64,000 nt of DNA from Halocaridina rubra (lineage: Eukaryota > Arthropoda > Malacostraca > Decapoda > Atyidae). Every line of letters starts with the position of its first letter. Positions within the stretch are counted from its first letter, which is position 1. Position numbers and translations under genes: made by a program. The notes beneath the pieces are model-generated. The model ran no database searches. It worked only from the letters and a program-made list of their open reading frames with translations, and was not told the DNA's origin. The DNA lies in assembly GCA_037179515.1 (NCBI GenBank), contig JAXCGZ010017035.1, forward strand, positions 1-64,000, read 5' to 3'. Below, piece after piece: positions 1 through 9,080 of the stretch.

Positions 1-204
1 ATGTGTTATGTACTTTATCTTATTAAGTTACATTAATTTGTGATATTTTTAGGTATATTTTATTGCTATATTATTTCTAATATTATTTAATTATGTTTGA
101 GATAGATAAATATTTTTAATTATATTATATGTACGAGTAGTTACATAAGAGTTCTTGATTAGATATTTTCAAAAAATCTTATACAATATAATAAATGTCA
201 AATC
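1..204. other. AT-rich flank, nothing recognised
   Basis: Very AT-rich sequence with no open frame and no similarity I can see to the element families elsewhere in the window. It lies just outside the 5' end of the first I-like LINE, so it is probably pre-insertion DNA, perhaps part of the Jockey-like host element or plain intergenic DNA. Confidence 0.5.
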
Positions 205-215
205 TTACAAAAACT
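205..215. repeat. Left target-site duplication of Fam-I copy 1
   Basis: The 11-mer TTACAAAAACT matches TTATAAAAACT at 6569-6579 except for one base. The two copies sit exactly at the limits of the LINE, at the point where 5' UTR homology to copy 4 begins and just after the shared 3' end. Confidence 0.6.
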
Positions 216-1054
216 TTATAAGAGTCGGGAAGAAAAGGAAAATAGAAAGTGTTCAGGTTTCTAATTTGTTTTTATATCTATTGTGATAGGTAATTGAAGC
301 CTCTTCGCCTCCTCCACTCCATCCCTGTCTGAGGTGGAAGCTTCCACAAGGAAATATAACCTAAGTATATCTGTTTTCTTTTCTTCCTCTCTCACGAGAG
401 CCAAAGAGAGAAACAGAAAGATTGCCTTGTTTTGTTGAATTTTTGTGCTTTTGTGTTCTTTTGTCTAATTGAACACACATTATTGTGTTTTAGTGAAAAC
501 AAGTGACTGTGTGTGTGATATACTCTAAGTAATTTTGCCTGCTCTTCTCTCTCTTTTATAAGAGTTGGGAAGAGAAGGGAAATATAAATTGTTCAGGCTT
601 CTAATTGTTTTTATATCTTTTGTGATAGGTAGTTGAAGCCTCTTCCTACCAACAAAGTGAACTTCACCTCCTCCACTCCATCCCTGACCTGAGGGGGAAG
701 TCTTCACAAGGATATATAACCTAAGTATATCTGTTTCCTTTTCTTCCTCTCTCACGAGAGCCAAAGAGAGAAACAGAAAGATTGCCTTATTTTGTTGTTT
801 TCTTGTGCTTGTGTTTTTTTTGTTTAATTGAACACACATTATTGTGTCCTGAGCAAATCTCTGTTTTCACTTCCCTCTCCCACGAGAGTTGGGAAGAAAG
901 ATAGAAGACTGTATAAGTGATTAAGTGTTGTAGTGTTGCAATTAAGTGAAGTGATCAAGCCATAAGGCCCCTATACTGCATTAATCAAATTGACAAACAG
1001 TGCAAATAACATATAAATAGTGAAATCTGTGATATCCATGACTAGTTGCTAGTC
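216..1054 (+). promoter_or_regulatory. Fam-I 5' UTR with tandem monomers (probable internal promoter)
   Basis: Two tandem units of about 340 bp begin at 218 and 558 (start motif ATAAGAGTYGGGAAG). A third partial start lies near 882. Each unit carries the palindromic motif CTCTCACGAGAG followed by CCAAAGAGAGAAAC (391 and 751). The same units are found in reverse at 27040-27640 in copy 4. LINEs need promoters inside the transcribed 5' UTR, and tandem 5' UTR monomers serve this role in mouse L1. That this array is a promoter is inference; the duplication itself is directly visible. Confidence 0.6.
218..895 (+). repeat. Tandem ~340-bp monomers in LINE 5' UTR
   Basis: Unit A runs 218-557 and unit B from 558 to about 890. 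They are aligned by the shared strings TTGAAGCCTCTTC, CCTCCACTCCATCCCTG, CTAAGTATATCTGTTT and GAACACACATTATTGTGT. Unit B has an extra ~20 bp near 645-665 and its end differs from that of unit A. Confidence 0.8.
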
Positions 1055-2564
1055 ATGGCCTCAGCCGCTTCTCTTGCTTCCCCCCCAGAGGGGGGAATGG
1101 AACTCGACCCCCCTCAAGAGGGGTGGACGGTTGTGGGAAAGAAGAGGGCAAGGACAGCCTCTAACAGTAGCCATGAGAGTGCTGCTGCCCCAGTTCCCCC
1201 CCCCAGCCCCAAAGTCTGATAGAGAGCCCATTTCCAAGTTCAAAGTTGAGGCTCCTTCCATGAAAGAGGCATATGACCTCATCAGAGAGTTGGAAGACCA
1301 ACTCACCGAGCATGGCTGCAAAATAAAGCCTAACGTACAGGGTGACTTCATTATCCACCCAGCCTCAGCAGAAGCCGCAAAGAAGATCCGCAGCCTAGGC
1401 TCACCACACTTGATAGAGTTGAACCCTGCACTAAAAATAAGAAAATACATAGTCATTGGCTTCCCTGTTGCTTGGTCAGTTGACCTTCTGACCAAGCAAA
1501 CGTACATTACGGCTGCCTCACGTTGCTCCTCCAAAATAGAGGGCCAAACCGTTCCATCAAAGCAGGTTCTGGTCCACATCTGTGGTCCACCCCCTTCACA
1601 AGTAAACCTCGGCATCTGGGGCAAGTTCTACATAAGAGAGTACACCCCAGAACCCCTAAGATGTTTCCGGTGCCAAAGATTTGGGCACCACAGGAATACT
1701 TGCCATTTCCCAGAGAGATGTGGAATCTGCAGTGGGAAACACTCCACCGACCGCTGCCTTACAAAATTCAAGGCAAAAGAAGCAACAGTTGCCAAGTGCC
1801 CGAACTGCAAAGGGAACCATCACGCATGGAACAACCGCTGCCCAGAAAGGCTGAAGAGGATTCCTCAAAGAACCCCTCCTTCTGCCCCTGTCACCAATCA
1901 CACCACCCCCAACTTCACCCCAGCTCCTCCCCCCACCTCCAATCCTTGGCAAATGCCCCCTCTTGCCCCACTCACACCTAACCTCCCCAACCGAAACCCA
2001 CCACACTACACCAACCCAGCTCCTAACACACAGATCACACCTCCTACAGCTTCCACCCCCACACCAACTCCATCCACCCCATCACACAACACTCACACTC
2101 CTACCATCCCCCCAAACAACACTCACACTCCCATCAACCCCACACGCAACACTCACACCAACACCTCCACCCCACGCAACACCCAAACACACAATGCAGT
2201 CACACGCAACACCCAGAACACTCAGACCACACACACACCCACTCACCACACTAGGTCCCGGGACCCTAGACTAAACTCCCACACCCCCATACCTAAACAG
2301 CCTATCCAGACACCTTCCTCTGCCTCCTCTTCCAAACAGCAAACCCTCTTCACAGTAAACGAGCTCACCAACCTTCTCATTCAAGCCGTACAGGCAGCCG
2401 TCCGACTCCTCGATACCAGAGCCACCACCCAAGATGCCTACAATCAAGTCGTCGAAGTAGCCCACTCCGTTGTCGCCAACGCCCTCGTCTCCAGAACCCA
2501 CCAGCAGCCTCAACAACCCACCACTCCTACCACCTCCACCTCCTCAAATCATCAAGATGTCTAA
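1055..2564 (+). CDS. Fam-I ORF1, gag-like nucleic-acid-binding protein (split by +1 frame change)
   Basis: ORF1 proteins of I/Jockey-type LINEs bind element RNA and build the ribonucleoprotein particle. The natural start is ATG 1055: the first 54 codons include EGWTVVGKKR, a motif typical of such N-termini, and stop at TGA 1217-1219. The main frame is +1 and runs to TAA 2564. It carries three zinc knuckles: C-x2-C-x4-H-x4-C at about 1662-1703, then Cys/His clusters near 1720-1760 and 1797-1840. A Pro/Thr/His-rich low-complexity tail follows (about 1870-2270), then a helical-looking C-terminus. The frame change lies between a run of nine C (1196-1204) and the TGA. Copy 4 has the same offset there. 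Alternatives are an old shared indel, or a short upstream ORF with initiation at a later ATG such as 1173 or 1260. Confidence 0.75.
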
Positions 2565-5500
2565 TCTCGGGATCCTACACTGGAACGCCCAGGGTCTCAG
2601 ACACAAGGTACAACATCTTGAAGGCATAGCCAAGACTGACAACATTGATGTCATCATGGTTCAAGAAACCCTGTGCACAGAGCAATACCCTCCAAAAATC
2701 TCAGGATACAATGGATTCTACCAGCACTGGTCTCCAGGGGAGAACAGAGGCAGCGCCACCTTCATCAGGAAAAACCTATTAGCAAAGGAAATAACCCGAC
2801 CAATCTACTGCGGCGAAGATGTCGACGTCCTCGCTGTTAACATCCAACTTCAAGGCAGCTGCATAGATCTGTACAACATTTACAGACCACGGGAAGGTAG
2901 CTTAGACCTGACTACCCTCTTCGGGCTAGCCAGTCATCGTGACTTGGTAATAGGAGGCGACTTCAACGCGCACCACCCAAGATTCAGGTATGAGCGCCCC
3001 TGTGCTGCAGGCAGACACATCATGAGCCTGCTGAATGACCAAGAAGATGTCTCCCTGCTCAACGATCATGAGCCAACACACGACAGAGGTGGAATACTGG
3101 ACCTCACCTTTGTCTCCAATTCCCTAAAGCAGGACGCCACATGGAGAGTTCATCCCCTGGTCACAAGCGACCACTATGGGATCCATCTCACACTGCCAAT
3201 TCCTGAAATCTTCCAAATCCCTGCTCCTCCCCCTCGATGGAATTTCAAGAAGGCCGACTGGGGCCGATTCCAGGAGCACCTCAGCAATTGGTTTTCAGCC
3301 TACGTACCATCTGAAGACATCGACCAAGCAGAGGCCGAGCTAGTCAATGCCCTGCAAGCTGCAGCAAACTCCTCCATACCCCTCTGCAAACCACAACACA
3401 CCACTCATCGGGACAGATGGTATTACTGTGACAGAGTTAAAGAACTCAACCACCGGCTCAACGTCATTCGGAAAATGCACAGGAAACGTCGCACTGAAGA
3501 CTCCTACCGCACTCTCCAGGCAGTCAAACCACATGTCCATGAAGAGACTCGCAACATCAAGAGGAATAAATGGCTAGAGTGGTGTTCCAACCTAGATGCT
3601 CACACCTCTGTGGGCCAGATGTGGAGGAGCATCAACTCCTTTGCTAAAGGAAAACCTCCTAAAATCACCCCCCACAGGGATCCTAGCAGGGCAGCAGAAG
3701 AACTCGCCATCAAATTCGCGGATAGAGCAAGCTCTAACCAGCTCCCCATCACCACCAGAGCAACACTCCAGGACCTCACCACTGCAAGATGGGAAGAAAT
3801 AGAAGAGGCCATCAACACTGAAGATGAAACAGATGCTCCACTCTCCCTGACTGAGCTACTAAGAGTAAGCAAAAGCTCTAAGAACACAGCCCCAGGTGCC
3901 GACAGAATAACATACACAATGATCCAAAAAATGGGGCCCCAAGGGGAGCTTGCTCTACTCTCTCTGATCAATTTGACATACACACGAAGAATCAGACCAG
4001 CCTCATGGAACAGAGCAGACATTCAGCCCATCCCAAAACCACAGGACCCTGACAACCCTCGCCCCATCTCCCTCCTAAGCTGCCTGAGCAAGACGGCAGA
4101 AAAGATGGTACTTAACAGAGTCCGCTGGAAATGCCCACCCTTCCCAGAAAACATGTTTGCCTACCAGCCTGGCTTAGGCACCTCAGAATGCATAGCCTCC
4201 ATGCTATCATTTCTCAACAACAGCCGTGGTTACATAGTTTTTCTAGACCTAGAGAAGGCCTTTGAACTAGCCAATGTGCCGGCAATACTCTCTGCTCTCG
4301 TAACCAAGCAGATCAAAGGTAACCTTCTCTCGTGGATCAAGCAGAGTCTACAAAATCGTAGTGCACGAGTCAAAGTAGATGGGCACTACTCCACCTACAA
4401 AAACCACGAAAATGGGACCCCCCAAGGTGGAATCCTTAGCCCCTTCCTATATAATTGTCTCATGGAAAAACTCATGCACATCGCACTACCGCATGGAGCC
4501 AAACTCTTCAACTATGCGGACGACTTTGCCCTTGTCACAATAGGACACAGAAACTCTAACAAGACACAGCGCTGCCTCACCAAGATTCACCGAGCCTCCA
4601 TCTCCCTTGGAGTAAGAATCAATGCCCGCAAAACCAAGGCCCTTCCCATCCACCAGTGGAGACCAGACACTAATCTGGTCATAGGTAATGAGCCTGTGGA
4701 CTGGGTTACCAAACACCAATACCTGGGTGTAATCATCGACCAAGGACTAACCTTTGGACCAGAAATTCAATACTTGCGCGACAGGTGCAGCCAGCGACAA
4801 GCGATCCTTCGTCGGATGCCGGGCCTCTACGATGGTGCATCATTTAATGTCCTCAGAACCTTCTATGTACAAGCCATATGCAGCCTCATTGACTATGCTT
4901 GTCCCACACTCTGGCTACTAAAAGACCGACAGTGGGACAAAATAGAAGTAATTCAAAACAACGCCACACGTACCATGCTAGGAGCCCCCATGTGGACCAA
5001 GAGAGAAAACCTCCAGATGGAATCGGGACTCATTCCACTCAAACTCAGAGCTCAGCAAAGACTGACCCTCCTTGTGGCCAAAACCACCACTGCCCAACAT
5101 AAATGCCTAGCTGGCACAAATCTCCATCTAGCCCTCAATCGCCAGCCCAACCACCATCCTAGAACCTGGGCAGCCAAGGTCTGCGCTAGCCTGCAAGCAC
5201 TGCCAGTCAGGGAGAGCATCCTAGCCAAGATACAAGACACACCGCTTCCTGAATACAGATGCCCACCCCCATGGAATGACCAACCACTCGATATAAAGAT
5301 CGAGCTCCCTGACAACCCCAAAAGCTTGGTAAATCCGCTTGTCCTTAAAAACATATATAAGGACAAAATACAGAGCTGGAGCAGGCCAAACTCTCAAGTC
5401 TACTACACTGACGGTTCAGTAAACCAAGATACTGGAGCCTCAGCCGCCGCCTTCATCACTGGAAACCACGTCCTATCCTGGAGACTGTCAAACTCCTGCT

Positions 5501-6258
5501 CATCCCTCCAGACTGAGCTTGTGGCCATAGCCAACGCCCTTGACTTCTTCATCCAGCAAGAAGCTGACCATGCCCTTATTCTCTCTGATTCTAAAGGCGC
5601 CTTACAGGCCATCAAGAAGCCACTCCTCAGAGACAATATTCGCATCATCACAACCATCCTCATCCACTACCACAGGACAACCAGCCTTGGAAAAGCCATC
5701 ACTCTTGCCTGGATTCCCAGCCACGTTGGCATCAAGGGAAATGAGGAAGCCGATCAAGCCGCCAAACAAGCCACTCTCAGAGCAGATATCCAGATATCTC
5801 TGTCTCCTGGGATGCAACAGATTAAAAATAAAGCCACCAAGTCACTCCTTAACACCTTAATAACTAAACACAACCTGTGCACAGACACTGGCTCCCCCTC
5901 CACCTGGTGGTACAAAGCCACCACTGATCTTCGGCGTATCACCCTGCCGAAGAGCCTTCGACGAAGCACTGAGCTCAATGTGTACCATCTGAGACTCGGG
6001 TACAAGTGCACCTGGCAAATAGTAGAGAATACCATCAGGGAGTGCACCTTTTGCCAGGTAGCCTCACCACATCCACTGCTACACTACATCCTGGAATGTG
6101 ATTTTTTTTCAGAGATTCGACGGAAAACTGGTGCCCCAGCAACATCTAGCGCAGACCCAAATGCCCTTCAGGTTGCTAGCTCCATCATCAGACTAGCAAC
6201 AAATAACCACATGAACAGTCTATCAAATATTATCAGACAATACCCTCCACCAAGATAG
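2557..6258 (+). CDS. Fam-I ORF2 polyprotein: AP endonuclease, reverse transcriptase, RNase H
   Basis: An intact 1,233-residue ORF, the enzyme of target-primed reverse transcription. I chose ATG 2557 because it begins MSNLGILHWNAQGL, the usual endonuclease start, and overlaps the ORF1 stop by 8 nt (ATGTCTAA). Endonuclease: QET at 36-38, GDFNAHH at 134-140, SDH at 204-206. RT: the SKNTAPGADR finger motif, TPQGGILSP, and YADD at 653-656. RNase H: catalytic D952, E987, D1011 and D1066, with PSHVGIKGNEEAD around 1054-1066. A C-terminal C-x2-C-x9-H-x4-C motif spans 1163-1181, as in I/R1/Jockey ORF2. All key residues I can check are present and there is no internal stop, so it may be catalytically competent. 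Translation probably depends on reinitiation after ORF1. Confidence 0.92.
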   Translation: MSNLGILHWNAQGLRHKVQHLEGIAKTDNIDVIMVQETLCTEQYPPKISGYNGFYQHWSPGENRGSATFIRKNLLAKEITRPIYCGEDVDVLAVNIQLQGSCIDLYNIYRPREGSLDLTTLFGLASHRDLVIGGDFNAHHPRFRYERPCAAGRHIMSLLNDQEDVSLLNDHEPTHDRGGILDLTFVSNSLKQDATWRVHPLVTSDHYGIHLTLPIPEIFQIPAPPPRWNFKKADWGRFQEHLSNWFSAYVPSEDIDQAEAELVNALQAAANSSIPLCKPQHTTHRDRWYYCDRVKELNHRLNVIRKMHRKRRTEDSYRTLQAVKPHVHEETRNIKRNKWLEWCSNLDAHTSVGQMWRSINSFAKGKPPKITPHRDPSRAAEELAIKFADRASSNQLPITTRATLQDLTTARWEEIEEAINTEDETDAPLSLTELLRVSKSSKNTAPGADRITYTMIQKMGPQGELALLSLINLTYTRRIRPASWNRADIQPIPKPQDPDNPRPISLLSCLSKTAEKMVLNRVRWKCPPFPENMFAYQPGLGTSECIASMLSFLNNSRGYIVFLDLEKAFELANVPAILSALVTKQIKGNLLSWIKQSLQNRSARVKVDGHYSTYKNHENGTPQGGILSPFLYNCLMEKLMHIALPHGAKLFNYADDFALVTIGHRNSNKTQRCLTKIHRASISLGVRINARKTKALPIHQWRPDTNLVIGNEPVDWVTKHQYLGVIIDQGLTFGPEIQYLRDRCSQRQAILRRMPGLYDGASFNVLRTFYVQAICSLIDYACPTLWLLKDRQWDKIEVIQNNATRTMLGAPMWTKRENLQMESGLIPLKLRAQQRLTLLVAKTTTAQHKCLAGTNLHLALNRQPNHHPRTWAAKVCASLQALPVRESILAKIQDTPLPEYRCPPPWNDQPLDIKIELPDNPKSLVNPLVLKNIYKDKIQSWSRPNSQVYYTDGSVNQDTGASAAAFITGNHVLSWRLSNSCSSLQTELVAIANALDFFIQQEADHALILSDSKGALQAIKKPLLRDNIRIITTILIHYHRTTSLGKAITLAWIPSHVGIKGNEEADQAAKQATLRADIQISLSPGMQQIKNKATKSLLNTLITKHNLCTDTGSPSTWWYKATTDLRRITLPKSLRRSTELNVYHLRLGYKCTWQIVENTIRECTFCQVASPHPLLHYILECDFFSEIRRKTGAPATSSADPNALQVASSIIRLATNNHMNSLSNIIRQYPPPR

Positions 6259-6568
6259 CCATGCAATAACTCTCTCTCTCTCCCCCAAAACAGGAATTCA
6301 TTTAAGTTGTTTGATGTAAACTAATAATTCACAACTGAATATTTATGCTCTCCGTTATCTTTACAGTTTGGCACAATCTCACCTGCGGGCCAATTAGGAA
6401 AGTCCGATCATCACCAATAACAAGAATTCACCCCACCTCCTCACCAACAGGAAAGCCCATTCGCCAGCAAGAGCGAATACCACGTACACTCCGAAGAAAA
6501 TCTCACCCCACCTGCGGGCCACAAGTGGAAGGTCCGCTCACCCTCAAGGGTGAACATCCAACAAACAA
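6259..6568 (+). other. Fam-I 3' UTR
   Basis: Untranslated tail holding a CT-rich run and two to three copies of a motif around CACCTGCGGGCC (6380, 6505) next to GGAAAGTCCG or GGAAGGTCCG. The same repeated block is found in reverse in copies 2, 3 and 4 (11690-11880, 18000-18190, 21400-21600), where the strings alternate with 'gcaggtgggg' and 'ggtattcrctctt'. These internal repeats could be the RNA structure recognised by RT; that is inference. The element ends near GGGTGAACATC. Confidence 0.75.
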
Positions 6569-6579
6569 TTATAAAAACT
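6569..6579. repeat. Right target-site duplication of Fam-I copy 1
   Basis: TTATAAAAACT, one mismatch from the 11-mer at 205-215, immediately after the LINE 3' end. Confidence 0.6.
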
Positions 6580-6689
6580 ATAATCTCTTCCGAATGTGCT
6601 CAGGAATGGTCCCGAATGGCATAGATTCATTGCAAACGAATGCATGAGTAGCATTAAAAATTGCATCAATTGGTCGGGTGAGCACTCCA

Positions 6690-7501
6690 TACTCGCTGCA
6701 GGGTGTCCTGAAAGAAAAAAAAAGATAAACAGACTGAAATTAGAAAAGCAAAGAAAATACCCAAATCTACATTTGCTGAAATTTTTGGGGCAGCCAAAGC
6801 CCCTCCCTCCTCGGGCAGACAAATACAACAAGAACTCAAATTCCCTATCAATGCTGACAAAATGACCACAGTGATAATTAGTTCCATGGTTTATGGCCAG
6901 ATGATGGACTCCATCAATCCAGGGTCATTTGAGGACAGAGTAAATTAAATTTACGAACTGAATGGTTTACCAAGGATTAGTCTCCCTAAAAGTATACCAA
7001 ACAATCCTAAATTGACTGCAGCAAAAGATGCTGTATCTGCAAATGTAGAAGTGAGAGAAAAAGAGGAAGAGAGGATGGGAGAAGAAATCGAACCAGAAGA
7101 AGAACAATCTTCTCAGGCCAAGAAAAAACGTGCAACTCAGCCTCCATTGGGAGCAATCCCCCCTCCAAAAAACAACCAAAATGGCAACAGAAAAGAAAAA
7201 GATCTCGAAACAAACTTCAGAACAACTAAAGAACGAAGAGTCTGCTATGAAGCAGAGAGAGAGGGTAAAGCTGAGGGAAGACTTAGACTTTAAAATAATA
7301 GGAAAAAACGATGACATCTTACCTTCTGATATGGGGATAGAAATGATTAGAGATACGCTTCTTAGAACTAATAACCTTAAATACATTTGCACCAATAGCA
7401 GTTACCTGCCTCTTCAGGTCCATCTATATTTAGAACAAAATAAAATTGATCTGTCTGACGTAAGAATCCAATATTTGGAAAGAAAGCACTTTAAAGACTA
7501 G
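6690..7501 (+). pseudogene. J1 ORF1 (gag-like), decayed
   Basis: Three frames must be joined to read it. The first (about 6760-6948) includes STFAEIFGAAKAP and MVYGQMMDSINPGSFEDRVN and ends at TAA 6946. The second is 7012-7293, acidic and Lys-rich with QPPLGAIPPPKNNQ. The third, to 7501, includes LDFKIIGKNDDILPSDMG and VHLYLEQNKIDLSDVRIQ. J2 carries matching pieces at 17760-17975, 21223-21372 and 27821-28060, which is how the reading was checked. No zinc knuckle is visible. I infer an ORF1 role from position only. Confidence 0.65.
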
Positions 7502-7566
7502 CCCAGGGGATATATAAAAGAACATCCTCCTCCTCAAGTATAAATACATAACTTTTTTATATTCAA

Positions 7567-8910
7567 TATGGCAAATAAATATAACATTGACAATTATTCA
7601 GCATAACGTACTAGTATGGACTAAAAGAAGAAGTAATGAATTATACAATATATAAAAAGAAATAAATCCTGATATAATATTACTAAATACTTTCTCGAAA
7701 CTAAATGAAAAGATTAAAATATATGGTTATAATACATATGAAAAGAATATTTTAAATGAAGAACATGCTGGAATAGCAATTGCTATTAAGAAAAACATAA
7801 TTCATCAAATAATGGACGATTTCAAGAGTGATTTTTTAGCAGTCAAAATCGAAACAAAAAATGCCCCAATTATGATTGGAACAACATATTTACCACCTAG
7901 AAGAAGGGAGGTCCCTTAAGAAGACATTTTGAAACTGATAAGAAAAAACATTCCGACATATTTAATTGGAGATCTTAATGCCAAACATCCAATACTAGGT
8001 CATAATAGTCATACTCTATGTGGAGACATTCTACAGGCACTAAGTGATAATAATCTTATTAAAATACTTGGACCTGACTTCAGAACAATGACCCATGGAT
8101 CAGAAACCTCAAGACCTGACTTAATCATCAGCAATAAAAATCATTATCTGAACTACTCTATAGAAAGGGGTCCATTAACGACTTTTGACCATTTGCCTAT
8201 TATAGTCAAGTTTTCAACAGAACCCATAGCCATTAGAATTCCCCCTACTAGAAATATAGCCAAAGCAGATTGGGATAAATTCAAATCCTACACAGAAGAA
8301 AAATATAATCAAAATAATATCATTAACACAGTCATGCACACAACTATTGAAGTCGAAGAACACCTGAAACAATGGTATGATCTAATTAAAGACTCAATTG
8401 AAATCCACATTCCAATGAAAAATACGGAAACTTTACCAAATCCAAGAATTAATGATAAATGCAAACTACTTCAATATAGATATAACAGCCTCTCTAATGC
8501 AGCTGGCAGAGGCCCTTGGGAGCCCCAAGCCTTAACAGAACTAAGAACAATAAAAGACGAACTAAAGGAAGCACTAATAGAAGCATATAACACCAATTGG
8601 GAAAATATAATAATGAATATACAAGGTAGAGAAAAAGACCCAAAGAACTTTTGGTATAATATCAAAAAGGTAATGGGGAATAAAACTGACATAACACCGT
8701 ACTTGATCGATGATAGTAATAATAACAAAAAATTACATGCCAGTAAGGAAAAAGAAGAGAAATTTAGATATACTTGGAGAATTGTTTTTAATATTAGCGA
8801 TGAAGAAAACAGAAACTATGATGGGGAAAATGAAAGAAGAGTTATTGATTCTTTAAATGAAAATAATGACCTAATTAAACCTCATTTTATCGTCGACTTA
8901 AGTAGAATAA
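7567..8910 (+). pseudogene. J1 ORF2 N-terminal part: AP endonuclease and linker
   Basis: Reads as an endonuclease: LTIIQHNVLVWTKRR near 7585, NPDIILLN with stops close by, GDLNAKHP near 7969 and TFDHLPI near 8182, then an RT-proximal linker ending at DLSRIT just before the Fam-E insertion. Stops at about 7654 and 7918 break it, while 7929-8915 is open for 328 codons. The usual catalytic Glu motif has decayed (position of QET reads LLN). The open frame's last residues near 8910 come from the inserted element. Confidence 0.75.
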
Positions 8911-8934
8911 CATAAGAACATAAGAACATAAGAA
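8911..8934 (-). repeat. 3' octamer repeat tail of CR1-like element (TTCTTATG)3
   Basis: Three perfect copies of CATAAGAA on the plus strand, i.e. TTCTTATG at the 3' end of the minus-strand element. CR1-clade LINEs end in short octamer repeats instead of poly-A, so this fixes the element's orientation and 3' boundary. Confidence 0.85.
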
Positions 8935-9080
8935 TAGAGGACACTGCAACATGCCTACTGGCACACACGAGGCAGCTCCATTTTTGAATTGTATTTTCAG
9001 CATGTCTAACCTATTCTATTCTACTCTACTTATTTATTCTATTTTTCTTTTTATGATTTTTCTAATAAGCACTAACCTAT

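Larger units (their letters stand above)
216..6568 (+). mobile_element. I-like non-LTR retrotransposon, copy 1 (Fam-I)
   Basis: A LINE with an ~840-bp 5' UTR, a gag-like ORF1, an EN-RT-RNase H ORF2 and a ~300-bp 3' UTR. The RNase H domain after RT and the C-terminal Cys/His motif put it near the I group (I, Nimb, LOA, Outcast) rather than Jockey; the exact clade is inference. Compared with copy 4 it lacks about 200 bp of 5' terminus, so it is slightly 5'-truncated. Its 3' end stops at the same sequence where copies 2-4 have a poly-A tail. Near-matching 11-bp repeats flank it. ORF2 is uninterrupted, so this is the youngest-looking copy here and a possible source of protein acting in trans. Confidence 0.85.

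Noticed and set aside
525..839. 104-codon minus-strand frame in the 5' UTR of copy 1
   Set aside because: It lies antisense to tandem LINE leader monomers and has no family similarity.
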